From positions 2,654,501 to 2,718,500 of the forward strand of contig NZ_CP141799.1 of the NCBI RefSeq assembly GCF_035621475.1: a stretch of DNA of 64,000 nt, read 5' to 3'. Shown in pieces: positions 1 through 10,028 of this stretch; positions within the stretch are counted from its first letter, which is position 1, and each line of letters begins with the position of its first letter. The translations under genes and the position numbers were made by a program. A model generated the notes under the pieces. It saw nothing but the letters and a program-made list of their open reading frames with translations, did no database searches and was not told the origin of the DNA. Origin of the DNA: Pseudomonas paeninsulae. GTDB taxonomy: Bacteria > Pseudomonadota > Gammaproteobacteria > Pseudomonadales > Pseudomonadaceae.

Positions 1-1722
1 TCGATCGACATGGAAATGGTCGAACGGGTGGACATTATCAAGGGCCCCGGTGCGTTGCTGGGGGGTATCGTTCCGCGCGGCAGCGTGGGCGGCAATATCA
101 ACCTCGAGCCCAAGCGCGCGGGTGATCAGCCGCTCACCGAGCTGACCGGCAGCTATGCGTCCGCCGGGCAATTTGGCGGAGCGGTGGACATCGGCCGACG
201 TTTCGGCGAAGTCCAGCGTTTTGGGGTGCGTTTCAATGGCGTGCGCCAGTCCGGCGATACCGAATGGGATCGTCAGCAGGTCGAGCGCGAGGCCAGCGTG
301 ATCGGCCTGGATCTGCGCGAGGAGCGGGTACGCCTGTCCCTGGATCTCGGCCGCTCGGAACGGCAGACCGATGCGCCGTTGGAGCGGGTTGGCGTCGCTG
401 CCGGGGTGAAGATGCCCAAGGCCGAAGACATCAGTCGCAACTTCGCTCAACCCTGGACCGTCACCAATACCAAGGACACCTTCGGCGCCGTGCGCGGCGA
501 GTTCGACCTCAGCGATTCGCTGATGGTCTACGCCGCTGCCGGCGCGCGCAAGGGCAACTACGACTTCCGCCGCCATGAGGTAAAGGTCACCAATGACGCG
601 GGCGATTTCACCATAACGCCGCGGGATTTTCGCCGCGACGAAGAGGTCAAGACCGCCACCGTCGGCCTGCGCAGCTGGTTCAATACCGGGTCGGTCGGCC
701 ACACGCTGAACCTTAGCCTGAACCGCTTCGAGATGGATTTCGACAACGCCGGCGAACGATTCGCCAAGGGCAACAGCAACATCTACCAGCCCATCGTGCT
801 GCCGGAGCCGGGGCAACCGAATCGCTTCGACACCAGCACTCACACCGAAAACCGCTTCACCAGTCTGGCCCTGGCCGACACCTTGAGCTTTGCCGATGAC
901 CGCGTGCTGCTGACCCTCGGCGCGCGCTTGCAGCGGGTCGAGGTGGAATCCTGGAGCAACGGTGTTCGCGATGAACCGGTCTATGACGAGCAGGCCACCT
1001 CGCCGGCAGTGGGGCTGGTGGTCAAGGTCACCGACCGCCTGTCGTTGTACAGCAACTACATGGAAGGCCTGAGCGAGGGTCAGACGGCACCGACCAGCGC
1101 GGCCAACGCCAACCAGATATTCGCGCCGGTGCGCAGCAAGCAAGTGGAGGCCGGGGCGAAATATGACCTGGGCACCTTCGCGGTGACCACCAGCGTGTTT
1201 CGCATTGAGCAACCGTCTTACCTCTTCGATGCGCAAAACAACTTCAAGCCCGATGGCGAACTGCGTAACCAAGGCTTGGAGCTGAGCGTATTCGGCGAGC
1301 CGGCCCGCGGCGTGCGCCTGCTGGGCGGGGTGATGCTGCTCGACAGCGAGCAGACGAAAACTACCGCTGAGGAATTCGACGGCAAGCGCGGCACCGGCGC
1401 GCCGGTGGTCAATGCCAACCTCGGCGCCGAATGGGACATCGACAGCCTGCACGGCTTGACCCTGACCGCCCGCGCCATCCACACCAGCTCGCAGTACCTC
1501 GATGCGGCCAACGAGCAGAAAATCGACGGCTGGGAGCGTTATGACCTTGGGGCGCGCTATGCATTCAAGGTAGGCGATAGCCCAGTCACCGTGCGCGCCA
1601 CGGTGGAGAACGTGCTGGACAAAACCTACTGGGCCTCTGCGGCGACTTCGGCTGACAGCGCGGCGGGGCTGACCCTGTCGACGCCGAGAACCTGGCTGTT
1701 GTCGACGACAATCGGATTCTAA
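1..1722 (+). CDS. TonB-dependent ferric siderophore receptor (achromobactin receptor-like), 5' truncated by window edge
   Basis: Outer-membrane receptor for uptake of a ferric siderophore. The frame is open from base 1, so the signal peptide and first part of the plug lie outside the window. The visible start (SIDMEMVERVDIIKGPGALLGG) is the plug-domain segment typical of TonB receptors. The rest reads as a 22-strand barrel with alternating aromatic and polar residues, ending in a typical outer-membrane protein terminus (TTIGF). Its position directly upstream of a complete achromobactin biosynthesis and uptake operon makes ferric achromobactin the likely ligand. That substrate is inferred from context, not from receptor residues. 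Confidence 0.9.
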   Translation, partial: SIDMEMVERVDIIKGPGALLGGIVPRGSVGGNINLEPKRAGDQPLTELTGSYASAGQFGGAVDIGRRFGEVQRFGVRFNGVRQSGDTEWDRQQVEREASVIGLDLREERVRLSLDLGRSERQTDAPLERVGVAAGVKMPKAEDISRNFAQPWTVTNTKDTFGAVRGEFDLSDSLMVYAAAGARKGNYDFRRHEVKVTNDAGDFTITPRDFRRDEEVKTATVGLRSWFNTGSVGHTLNLSLNRFEMDFDNAGERFAKGNSNIYQPIVLPEPGQPNRFDTSTHTENRFTSLALADTLSFADDRVLLTLGARLQRVEVESWSNGVRDEPVYDEQATSPAVGLVVKVTDRLSLYSNYMEGLSEGQTAPTSAANANQIFAPVRSKQVEAGAKYDLGTFAVTTSVFRIEQPSYLFDAQNNFKPDGELRNQGLELSVFGEPARGVRLLGGVMLLDSEQTKTTAEEFDGKRGTGAPVVNANLGAEWDIDSLHGLTLTARAIHTSSQYLDAANEQKIDGWERYDLGARYAFKVGDSPVTVRATVENVLDKTYWASAATSADSAAGLTLSTPRTWLLSTTIGF

Positions 1723-2013
1723 TGGTGCCGCGAACGGGTAAGTGAGAGTACTGGTATTGGCTGCCAGCGGGTCGCCTTATGGCGATCCGTAGCGCAGGAA
1801 TAACCGACAGATTTGCATGGTGGAGTTTTGCAATAAGTCTAATTGTTTAAATTGTAATGAGAGTTGTTAAATACAGAATTATTACTACCTGTATTTTTTC
1901 TGTTTATTCATGAACGTTGACCCAGGCACCAAGTCGTCGATTTGGGTTTATCTGTGCCCGGAGTATTTATAAGATCCTCGTCATTGTATTGAAAGCTGTT
2001 TTTTAGAAATACC

Positions 2014-2047
2014 TTGCTGTCCGTAACTGATAATGATAATAATTCCC
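2014..2047 (+). promoter_or_regulatory. Fur-box promoter of the achromobactin operon
   Basis: Positions 2029-2047 match 16 of 19 bases of the classical Fur box (GATAATGATAAT core). A sigma70-like promoter can be laid over it: -35 TTGCTG at 2014-2019, a 17-base spacer and -10 TAATAA at 2037-2042, so Fur would cover the -10. The stretch 1723-2013 is AT-rich and holds no gene. A weak hairpin at 1769-1788 may end the receptor transcript. The box makes an acsF start at 2033 implausible, because that codon lies inside the operator. Confidence 0.8.
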
Positions 2048-2092
2048 ACATGGAATATTATCGGGACTCGACATATGTTTAGTGAGGACTTA

Positions 2093-3451
2093 ATGCGCGC
2101 TGCTCAGCTTCATCGAACTAACGCCGACTATCTGACTCGCCAAGCAAAGTTCGAATCCAATGTCCGCAGTTATCCGCGCAAACTGCCATTGGCTATTGCC
2201 AAGGCACAGGGCGTCTGGGTGACGGATGTCGATGGAAAAACCTACCTTGATTGCCTGGCTGGCGCCGGCACGTTGGCCTTGGGCCACAACCACGATGAAA
2301 TTGTTACCAGCATCACCAACTTCCTGGCCTCGGGAATGCCCATGCATACTCTCGACCTCACGACGCCGCTGAAAGACGCCTTCAGTGAAGCACTGCTGGC
2401 AGTGTTGCCGGGTAATGGCCGCGACTACTGCCTGCAATTCTGCGGGCCCTCCGGCGCCGATGCAGTGGAAGCGGCGCTCAAGTTGGCGAAAACCGCCACC
2501 GGGCGCAGCAACATCATCAGCTTCTCGGGTGGTTACCATGGCATGACCCATGGTGCGCTAGCGGTGACCGGCAATAGCGGACCGAAGAACAGCATCCACA
2601 CACTGATGGCGGGCGTACAGTTCCTGCCGTATCCCCACGAATACCGTTGCCCGCTGGGCATTGGCGGGGACGCCGGAATCCAGGCCCTCACTTACTACTT
2701 CAGCCAGTTTATCGAAGACGTCGAAAGTGGTGTCTCCTTGCCGGCCGCAGTGATCCTCGAGGCCATACAGGGCGAGGGCGGCGTGAATCCCGCCCCCATC
2801 AGCTGGTTGCGCAAGATTCGCGAGGTGACTCGCAAGCACGGCATTGTCCTAATCGTCGATGAGGTACAAACCGGCTTTGCCCGTACCGGCGACATGTTTG
2901 CTTGCGAACAGGCCGGCATCGAGCCCGATATCATCGTGATGTCGAAGGCGATTGGCGGCGGATTGCCCTTGGCGCTACTGGGCATCAAGCGTCAGTTCGA
3001 CGCTTGGGCGCCGGGCGCCCATAGCGGCACTTTTCGTGGCAACCAGATGGCCATGGCCACAGGCCTGGCGACCCTGAAAGTCCTTCAGCAACAGGATCTG
3101 GCGGCGCAGGCCCAGCAACGCGGCGGCTGGCTGAAACAGCAACTGAGTCTGTTGCAGCAGCGTTATCCGTCACTCGGGCAGGTACGTGGTCGCGGGTTGA
3201 TGCTGGGGATAGAGATTGTCGACGAGCGTCAGGCGCCAGATGCGCTGAACAGCCTGCCTATGGATGCTGAGCTGGCTGCTGCCATTCAACAACACTGTTT
3301 CAAGCACGGCTTGTTGCTCGAGCGTGGCGGACGCAACGGCAACGTGGTGCGCCTGCTGCCGCCACTGATTATTGATGACGAACAGTGTGGATTGATTATC
3401 GCCCGATTCGAGAAAGGCCTGACTTCGGCACTGGCGCAACTGCGGGCGTAA
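2093..3451 (+). CDS. acsF: Class III PLP aminotransferase, diaminobutyrate-2-oxoglutarate type (AcsF)
   Basis: Makes 2,4-diaminobutyrate, a building block of achromobactin, by transamination of aspartate semialdehyde (known role of the family). The class III fold is clear: the [12 protein letters not shown] block, then [12 protein letters not shown] carrying the PLP lysine. Start: ATG at 2093 follows GAGG with 5-base spacing. Upstream in-frame ATGs at 2033 and 2075 lie within or just after the Fur box and lack a good ribosome site. The 289 bases after the gene hold no convincing ORF, so acsD may be co-transcribed through a long gap. Confidence 0.92.
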   Translation: MRAAQLHRTNADYLTRQAKFESNVRSYPRKLPLAIAKAQGVWVTDVDGKTYLDCLAGAGTLALGHNHDEIVTSITNFLASGMPMHTLDLTTPLKDAFSEALLAVLPGNGRDYCLQFCGPSGADAVEAALKLAKTATGRSNIISFSGGYHGMTHGALAVTGNSGPKNSIHTLMAGVQFLPYPHEYRCPLGIGGDAGIQALTYYFSQFIEDVESGVSLPAAVILEAIQGEGGVNPAPISWLRKIREVTRKHGIVLIVDEVQTGFARTGDMFACEQAGIEPDIIVMSKAIGGGLPLALLGIKRQFDAWAPGAHSGTFRGNQMAMATGLATLKVLQQQDLAAQAQQRGGWLKQQLSLLQQRYPSLGQVRGRGLMLGIEIVDERQAPDALNSLPMDAELAAAIQQHCFKHGLLLERGGRNGNVVRLLPPLIIDDEQCGLIIARFEKGLTSALAQLRA

Positions 3452-3740
3452 TAATTATTGCTGCACAGCGAGTTTAACTAACGGGTAGTCGAACGAGCCG
3501 CTTATATCCAGTAAAGCCTGGTTGCTGGGCTGGCATCTTTCTGCGTATCGATTTTGTTCGCTAAACACTACCTGGCGTTGTGTTTCCAGTGTGCGCGGCT
3601 CGAGCCAAAGTTGTATTTTTCCTGGCGAGATAGAAGTTGGCGCTGGGATGGCAGATTGTTTTTCGATGGTATTAAAAGGCCACTTAGTCTTAGCCGCTAA
3701 ATAGCCTGTCGGTGTCCTCAAGCGCTACTGCGGAGCAGAT

Positions 3741-5525
3741 ATGAATAATCCCGATGGCACAGTTTTATCCAGGCTAGTCAGTGAGTCGGCGACAGCCCAT
3801 GCCTTGCTTAATTGCCTGATAAAAGAGTTCGCACTCCCGGAAAACTGCCTGCGCTATGCCTGGCCGCAAGACATGAATGGCATTGCGCCAGGCAGTTATT
3901 TCGATGGCGCCGACTGGAAGGGCATACCGCTGACCATCAGCCTGCCCAACCAGCAGCAGTTCTTCGTCCTGGTCGATCGCCGTGACCTGCTCGGCAGTCA
4001 TCGTTACCTGTCCGATGTCTATGCCCGGCAGGCAAACACCCCATGGCGGTGTCCGGATTTCCCGGCGTTTGCTGTGCAGCTACTGACAGCCTGCGAGCAC
4101 ATGACCAGCGCCTCTAACGATGAACTGATGAATCAGATCCTGCAGAGCCAGGGCCTGACCGCCGCCATAGTCCGCCACAACCTGGCCGCGCAGTACCCGG
4201 ATCCGCTCGGCAGCTACCTGGCCAGTGAACAGGGTCTGTGGTTTGGCCACCCGAACCACCCGGCACCCAAGGCCCGCCTGTGGCCGGAGCAGCTGGCGCA
4301 GGAAACCTATGCCCCGGAGTTCCAGTCCCGCACCCCATTACACCTGTTCGAGGTGCCGCGGGAAGGGCTGAGCGTCGGCGCCAATGGCCTGAGCGAAGCG
4401 CAAGTGCTGGCCGGTTTTGCCGATCAGCAGCAGGCGCGGGCAGGGCAGGCCATTATCTGCATGCATCCGGTACAGGCGCAGCTGTTCATGCAGGATGGCC
4501 GCGTGCAGCGTCTGTTGGAGTCCGGCGCCATTGTCGATCGCGGCGCCACGGGATTGATGGCCAACCCCACCGCGTCGATCCGCACCTGGTATATCGAAGG
4601 CCACGCTTACTTCATCAAGGGTTCGCTGAATGTCCGGATCACCAACTGCGTCAGGAAAAACGCCTGGTACGAACTGGAAAGCGCACTGCTTATCGACCGC
4701 CTGTTCCGCCAGCTGCAGCTCTCCCAGCCCGCCACCTTGGGCGGGCTTTCGGTGGTGGCCGAACCGGGCCTGTTGAGCTGGGCTCCGCAGGATGCCAGCG
4801 AAGCCGATGGCAACTGGTTCCGCGAGCAAACCGGGGCGATCCTGCGGGAAAATTTCTGCCTCTATACGGGGACCGACTGCAGCATCATGGCCGGCACCTT
4901 GTTCGCTCGCGACCTTCATTTAAGGCCGCTGGTGCATGAGTTTCTGCGTCGATTCAAGGGTGACGAGATCAGCGATAAACAGCTGCTGAGTTGGTTCAGC
5001 GACTACCAGGCGTTACTGCTGCGCCCAGTGCTGGCGCTGTTCTTCAATCACGGCATCGTCATGGAGCCGCATTTGCAGAACAGTGTGCTGACCCATGACA
5101 ACGGTCAACCGCAACAGCTGCTGCTGCGCGATTTCGAGGGGGTCAAGCTCACCGATGAACTGGGCATCACGCGGATTGCTGCTGACATTCACCCGCGGGT
5201 TCGCCAATCGCTGCTCTATTCCCGTGAGCAGGGCTGGAACCGCATCGTCTATTGCCTGTTGGTCAACAACCTTTCCGAAGCTGTGCTGGCCCTGAGCTGG
5301 GAACGCCCGCACCTGGCAGCATTGATGTGGCAGCGCGTCGAGGAGCAATTGGTCAGCATTCGCGCCGAGCTGACGGATGCCGCGCCAGAGCTGGACGCAC
5401 TGATTGCCGGCCAGCCGATTGCCTGCAAAACCAACCTGAAGGTGCGTCTGGCGGCCAAGGCCGATCGCCAGGCCAGCTACGTCAAGCTGGTCTCGCCGTG
5501 GGCCAAGGCGGCCAGGCATGGATAA
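3741..5525 (+). CDS. acsD: IucA/IucC-family NIS siderophore synthetase AcsD
   Basis: ATP-dependent, NRPS-independent synthetase. In achromobactin assembly AcsD condenses citrate with serine (known for the family). The 594 residues match the usual length. The ATP-binding motif GHPNHPAPKARL sits at residues 169-180, and the C-terminal half carries the acidic LLRDFEGVKL block typical of the FhuF-like C-terminal domain of these enzymes. GGAGCAG precedes the ATG. It overlaps acsE by 8 bases, implying translational coupling. The call as AcsD rather than AcsA/AcsC rests on gene order. Confidence 0.9.
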   Translation: MNNPDGTVLSRLVSESATAHALLNCLIKEFALPENCLRYAWPQDMNGIAPGSYFDGADWKGIPLTISLPNQQQFFVLVDRRDLLGSHRYLSDVYARQANTPWRCPDFPAFAVQLLTACEHMTSASNDELMNQILQSQGLTAAIVRHNLAAQYPDPLGSYLASEQGLWFGHPNHPAPKARLWPEQLAQETYAPEFQSRTPLHLFEVPREGLSVGANGLSEAQVLAGFADQQQARAGQAIICMHPVQAQLFMQDGRVQRLLESGAIVDRGATGLMANPTASIRTWYIEGHAYFIKGSLNVRITNCVRKNAWYELESALLIDRLFRQLQLSQPATLGGLSVVAEPGLLSWAPQDASEADGNWFREQTGAILRENFCLYTGTDCSIMAGTLFARDLHLRPLVHEFLRRFKGDEISDKQLLSWFSDYQALLLRPVLALFFNHGIVMEPHLQNSVLTHDNGQPQQLLLRDFEGVKLTDELGITRIAADIHPRVRQSLLYSREQGWNRIVYCLLVNNLSEAVLALSWERPHLAALMWQRVEEQLVSIRAELTDAAPELDALIAGQPIACKTNLKVRLAAKADRQASYVKLVSPWAKAARHG

Positions 5526-6741
5526 GTTACCCGCCGCGGTGTTGGTCGCCATTGAGCAGGCGCGGGTGCAACATGCAGATCCGCTGGCGCTGTTCATCTA
5601 CGATCTGGATGCACTGAAACAGCACGTCACGCAGGTGATGGCCGCATTGCCGGTTGGCGTCGAGTTGTATTACGCGATCAAGGCCAACAGCGAAGCGCAG
5701 ATCCTCTCCGCGCTGGCGCCGCTGGTGGATGGCTTCGAGATCTCGTCCGGCGGTGAAATCGATCGCCTCAAGACCTGCGCGGTGGCCAAGCCGTTTGTCT
5801 TCTCCGGCCCTGGCAAGCTGGATTCCGACCTGCGTGCAGCACTGCAGCAGCAGGTCGAAGCTATTCACATCGAAAGCCTGAATGAAATCGCGCGTCTGCA
5901 GCGCCTGGCACAACAGGCGGGGCGAGTGCAGGCGGTCTATCTGCGGATCAACCCTGAACTGCCGTCGCCGCTCTCCAGCAAGCTGGCGATGGCTGGCGTG
6001 GCCACGCCGTTCGGCATCGATGAATCGGAGCTGAAACTGGCGGTACAGCAAGTCGACCAGGCCAGTCATCTGCGGCTCAAGGGTTTCCATGTGCATGCGA
6101 TGTCCCATCAGCCGCTGGTGGAACGCCACGAGCAGTTGCTCGATCTCTACCTGCAGCGCTGGCCGCACTGGAAGGCGTTATCGGCAAAGCCTGAACAGAT
6201 CACCCATCTCAATGTGGGCGGTGGCATCGGGGTCAATTACCTCGGCGCGCAGCAGTTCGATTGGCAGCGCTTGTGTAGGCATCTGGGACAGCGCCTGGCG
6301 GCGAGTGTCGATGCGCCGATCGTGCGCTTTGAACCCGGTCGCTTCATTAGCGCCTTCTGCGGTTACTACGCCATCCAAGTACTGGATATGAAAGTCAGCC
6401 ACGGCAAGCACTTCCTGGTGTGCCGTGGCGGTACCCACCAGTTTCGTCTGCCAGTGGCGCAAGGCCATGATCATCCGATCATTCATCTGCCCAGGCAGGC
6501 CCGGGCGACGGCCATGGTGGCGCAAGCCTGGACCATCGTCGGCCAGCTGTGTACGCCCAAGGATGTGCTGAGCCGCGATTGCCCGCTCAGGGGCGTCAGT
6601 ATCGGCGACATCCTGGTGTTGCCGTTGGCTGGGGCCTATGGCTACAACATCTCGCATGCCGACTTCCTCTGTCATCCGCGGCCGCCACAGCTGTTCCTGC
6701 AAGGTTCGATGCCAGCCAGCGGAGTCACTCCGTGCGATTGA
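5518..6741 (+). CDS. acsE: PLP-dependent amino-acid decarboxylase (AcsE)
   Basis: Fold type III decarboxylase related to diaminopimelate/ornithine decarboxylases. In achromobactin synthesis it is assigned to providing ethanolamine (or its serine-linked form) by decarboxylation. The PLP lysine is in ELYYAIKANSEAQIL near residue 50. The glycine-rich phosphate loop HLNVGGGIGVNYLG is present, and the C-terminal CTPKDVLSRD block supplies the cysteine and aspartate of the partner-subunit active site. The ATG overlaps the acsD stop and the 3' end overlaps the next gene by 10 bases. Confidence 0.88.
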   Translation: MDKLPAAVLVAIEQARVQHADPLALFIYDLDALKQHVTQVMAALPVGVELYYAIKANSEAQILSALAPLVDGFEISSGGEIDRLKTCAVAKPFVFSGPGKLDSDLRAALQQQVEAIHIESLNEIARLQRLAQQAGRVQAVYLRINPELPSPLSSKLAMAGVATPFGIDESELKLAVQQVDQASHLRLKGFHVHAMSHQPLVERHEQLLDLYLQRWPHWKALSAKPEQITHLNVGGGIGVNYLGAQQFDWQRLCRHLGQRLAASVDAPIVRFEPGRFISAFCGYYAIQVLDMKVSHGKHFLVCRGGTHQFRLPVAQGHDHPIIHLPRQARATAMVAQAWTIVGQLCTPKDVLSRDCPLRGVSIGDILVLPLAGAYGYNISHADFLCHPRPPQLFLQGSMPASGVTPCD

Positions 6742-8153
6742 CCGTTATCGCGCCGCGCTGGCTGGTGGTGGTCAATGTGCTGCTCGGCACCCTGACCGTC
6801 AGCCTCAACAACAGTTCGCTGAATCCGGCGCTGCCGGCGTTCATGGAGGCCTTCGCCATCGGCCCGCTGCTGGCGACCTGGATAGTCGCGGCGTTCATGG
6901 TGAGCATGGGCATGACCATGCCGCTGACCAGCTTTCTCAGCCAGCGCCTGGGACGCAAGCGCCTCTATCTCTGCGGTGTGGGACTGTTCATCGGCGGCTC
7001 ACTGCTGGGCGCGCTGGCCAACTCCATCGCCCTGGTGATTGCCGCCCGGGTGGTGCAGGGGATTGCCAGCGGGCTGATGATCCCGCTGTCGCTGGCGATC
7101 ATCTTCTCGGTCTACGCCAAGGGCGAGCGGGGCAGGGTCACCGGTTTGTGGGGCGCGGCGGTGATGCTGGCGCCAGCGCTGGGGCCCTTGTGCGGCAGCT
7201 TGCTGCTGGAGGGTTTTGGTTGGCGTTCACTGTTCCTGATGAACGTGCCCATCGGCGTGTTGGCGCTGCTGCTCGGCATCGGCGTATTGCCCACTGGCGA
7301 GGCGGCAGAGCGCAAACCCTTCGACCTGGCGGGCTACCTGCTGATCGCCACGGGCATCGGCCTGTTGATGATCGGCATCGGCCGGCTACAGGACGCGCAG
7401 ACCCTGCTCGATCCGCTCAACCTGGGCATGTTGCTGGTGGCGATCCTCTGCCTGCTTGCCTTCGTGCGCCTGGAACTACGCCGCTCGGCGCCGCTGCTCG
7501 ACCTGCGCCTGTTCGCCCTGCGCGGTTACCGCCTGAGCGTGATCATCGCCGTGGTGCAGTCGGTCGGTATGTTCGAGAGCCTGGTATTGCTGCCGTTGCT
7601 GGTGCAGATGGTATTGGGTCATAGCGCCATCTGGACCGGCCTGGTGCTGCTCGCCACGGCGGTGTTCGCCAGCCTGTTCGGCCACATTGGCGGCAAGTGG
7701 CTGGACCGTCACGGGCCACGCGGCGTGGTGTCCTGCGGCCTGTTGCTGACCGGCGTCGCTACCCTGGCCCTGGGCCTGCTCGGCACCCAGGCCTCGATCG
7801 GGCTGGTATTCGTCCTGATGATGGTACGCGGCGCAGGGCTGGGGCTTTCGTACATGCCGGTGACCACCGCCGGGCTCAATGCCCTGCCCGAGGCGATGGT
7901 CACCCAGGGCGCGGCGATGAACAACATTGCGCGGCGCCTGGTGTCGTCCCTGGCGATCGTGATTGCCGCGCTCTGGTTGGAATGGCGCTTTAGCGCCGAG
8001 TCGGGAGGGGCCGGCACGCTTGCCGCAATCAACGAGGTCTTCATGGTCACCGGCATCCTGATCCTGCTGGCCTTGCCCTGTGCCTGGCGTTTTCCCGCCG
8101 GCGCAGCCGAGGAGCCGGCAGAGGCGCTAGCAGCCGCCATCGAGCCGCATTAA
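6732..8153 (+). CDS. MFS drug/siderophore exporter, DHA2-type (YhcA-like)
   Basis: Fourteen-helix major facilitator exporter, probably pumping achromobactin across the inner membrane. The signature LGRKRLYLCGVGLF (motif A, first loop) and the helix-5 proline/glycine-rich segment LGPLCGSLLLEGFGWRSLF are typical of the EmrB/QacA family. The GTG at 6732 overlaps the acsE stop by 10 bases and has GGAG eight bases upstream. The frame is open further upstream inside acsE, but that extension would not encode membrane protein. Export of the cluster's own product is inferred from its position in the operon. Confidence 0.85.
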   Translation: MRLTVIAPRWLVVVNVLLGTLTVSLNNSSLNPALPAFMEAFAIGPLLATWIVAAFMVSMGMTMPLTSFLSQRLGRKRLYLCGVGLFIGGSLLGALANSIALVIAARVVQGIASGLMIPLSLAIIFSVYAKGERGRVTGLWGAAVMLAPALGPLCGSLLLEGFGWRSLFLMNVPIGVLALLLGIGVLPTGEAAERKPFDLAGYLLIATGIGLLMIGIGRLQDAQTLLDPLNLGMLLVAILCLLAFVRLELRRSAPLLDLRLFALRGYRLSVIIAVVQSVGMFESLVLLPLLVQMVLGHSAIWTGLVLLATAVFASLFGHIGGKWLDRHGPRGVVSCGLLLTGVATLALGLLGTQASIGLVFVLMMVRGAGLGLSYMPVTTAGLNALPEAMVTQGAAMNNIARRLVSSLAIVIAALWLEWRFSAESGGAGTLAAINEVFMVTGILILLALPCAWRFPAGAAEEPAEALAAAIEPH

Positions 8154-8177
8154 TTTTTTAACTGACGAGGTATCAAC

Positions 8178-10028
8178 ATGGCCACTTCCTTACAGGCAAC
8201 GCCACCGGCGCCAGATGCCACATCTGGCGCCTGGCTGGCGCGTGTCGACGCCCAGTGTTACCAGCAGGTCCAGCAGCGCGTGGTCGGGCAACTGCTGCAG
8301 ACGCTGTTGTACGAACAGGTGCTGCCTTACCGTCAGCAGGCGCTGAATGAGCATCAGCATCGGTTCATCGTGCGCGGCGTCGATGCGCAACAGGAGTGGG
8401 TGGAGTATCAGTGCAACGGCGTGCTCAGCCTCAGCTTCGCGCTGATCCGCCTCGATCATGCCAGCCTGGAGCGGGTCACTAGCCGTGGCGAGCGCAGCCA
8501 GCCGCAACTGCACCAGGCGCTGTCGGAACTCTTGGGCGAGTATCAGGACAGCCCGCACCTGCCGCGCTTTATCAATGAGCTGGAGCAGACTCTGCTCAAG
8601 GATCTGCAGGCGCGTAGCCAGGCTTACCGGCCCGCGAAACCGGCCTATGAGCTGGATGTGGATGCCCTGGAGCAGCACTTCATGGACGCCCACAGCTACC
8701 ACCCTTGCTACAAGTCGCGCATCGGTTTTTCCCTGGCGGACAATGCGCGCTTCGGCCCGGAGTTCGCCACGCCCATCGCTGTGGTCTGGCTGGCGCTGGC
8801 CAAGTCCTGCGGGGCGCTGAACCATTCACGCCAGCTGGATTTCGCGACTTTCATCGCCCAGGAAGCTGGCGAGCTGGCCGAGGAGTTGACGCGCCAGGGC
8901 AGGACGGCGCAGGACTACTGGCTGATCCCTGTGCATCCGTGGCAGTGGCAGAACGTCATCTTGTCGAACTTCTACCCGGAACTCAGCCGGGGCGAGCTGA
9001 TCTACCTGGGCACCTCGACGGATCACTACCTGGCGCAGCAGTCGATTCGCACCCTGGCCAACGCCAGCGACAAGCGGCGGCCCTACGTCAAGCTGGCCAT
9101 GAGCATGACCAACACCTCCAGCACCCGCATCCTGGCCCGGCACACGGTAATGAACGGGCCAATCATCAGCGACTGGCTGCAACAGCTGATCGCCACCGAC
9201 AGCACGGCGCGCAGCCTGGACTTCGTCATTCTTGGCGAGGTGGCCGGCGTCAGCTTCGACTACCAGCATGTGCCCGCGACGCGTATGCCGCAGCTGTACG
9301 GCACTCTCGGTGCGATCTGGCGCGAGAGCCTCCACGGCTACCTGCGCGAAGATGAACAGGCGGTGCCCTTCAACGGCTTGAGCCATGTCGAGAACCGCTA
9401 TACGCCAGGTGAGCAAACACCCTTCATCGACGCCTGGATCGGCCAGTTCGGCGTGGAGGCCTGGACCGAGCAGCTGCTGCGCGTCGCCGTAGTGCCCGTC
9501 ATACATATGCTCTATGCCGAAGGCATCGGCATGGAGTCCCACGGCCAGAACATCGTGCTGATCGTCAAGCAGGGCTGGCCGCAGCGCATCGCCCTCAAGG
9601 ATTTCCACGATGGCGTGCGCTATTCGCCGGCCCATCTGGCGCGTCCCGAGTTGTGCCCGACCCTGGTACCGCTGCCAGACAGCCACGCCAAGCTCAACCG
9701 CAATTCCTTCATCCTCACCGATGACGTCGACGCGGTGCGCGACTTCACCTGCGACTGTTTCTTCTTTATCGCCCTGGCTGAACTGGCGATCTTCCTCAGC
9801 CAGCAGTACCGCCTGGACGAAAGCCGCTTCTGGCAGATGACCGCCGAGGTCATCCACGCCTACCAGCAGGCCCATCCACAGCACCGCGAGCGCTATGCGC
9901 TGTTCGATGTGTTCGCGCCCACCTATGAAGTGGAGGAGCTGACCAAGCGCCGCCTGCTGGGCGATGGCGAGCGCCGCTTCAAGTCCGTGGCCAATCCGCT
10001 CCATCCGTACCGGCGGCAAGCATGCTGA
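8178..10028 (+). CDS. acsC: IucA/IucC-family NIS siderophore synthetase AcsC
   Basis: Second of three NIS synthetases. The ATP-binding motif HSYHPCYKSRIGF is near residue 175, and the catalytic-domain blocks VHPWQWQN, SSTRILARH and MESHGQNIVLI are all present. At 616 residues it is full length. It follows the exporter by 24 bases with GACGAGG upstream and overlaps acsB by 7 bases. AcsC is thought to add the diaminobutyrate-derived unit to the citryl intermediate; the exact step is taken from the described pathway, not readable here. Confidence 0.9.
   Translation: MATSLQATPPAPDATSGAWLARVDAQCYQQVQQRVVGQLLQTLLYEQVLPYRQQALNEHQHRFIVRGVDAQQEWVEYQCNGVLSLSFALIRLDHASLERVTSRGERSQPQLHQALSELLGEYQDSPHLPRFINELEQTLLKDLQARSQAYRPAKPAYELDVDALEQHFMDAHSYHPCYKSRIGFSLADNARFGPEFATPIAVVWLALAKSCGALNHSRQLDFATFIAQEAGELAEELTRQGRTAQDYWLIPVHPWQWQNVILSNFYPELSRGELIYLGTSTDHYLAQQSIRTLANASDKRRPYVKLAMSMTNTSSTRILARHTVMNGPIISDWLQQLIATDSTARSLDFVILGEVAGVSFDYQHVPATRMPQLYGTLGAIWRESLHGYLREDEQAVPFNGLSHVENRYTPGEQTPFIDAWIGQFGVEAWTEQLLRVAVVPVIHMLYAEGIGMESHGQNIVLIVKQGWPQRIALKDFHDGVRYSPAHLARPELCPTLVPLPDSHAKLNRNSFILTDDVDAVRDFTCDCFFFIALAELAIFLSQQYRLDESRFWQMTAEVIHAYQQAHPQHRERYALFDVFAPTYEVEELTKRRLLGDGERRFKSVANPLHPYRRQAC

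Noticed and set aside
3455-3721. An 88-codon minus-strand ORF in the acsF-acsD gap
   Set aside because: No family, no ribosome site, and an overlapping plus-strand ORF of similar quality; both look random.
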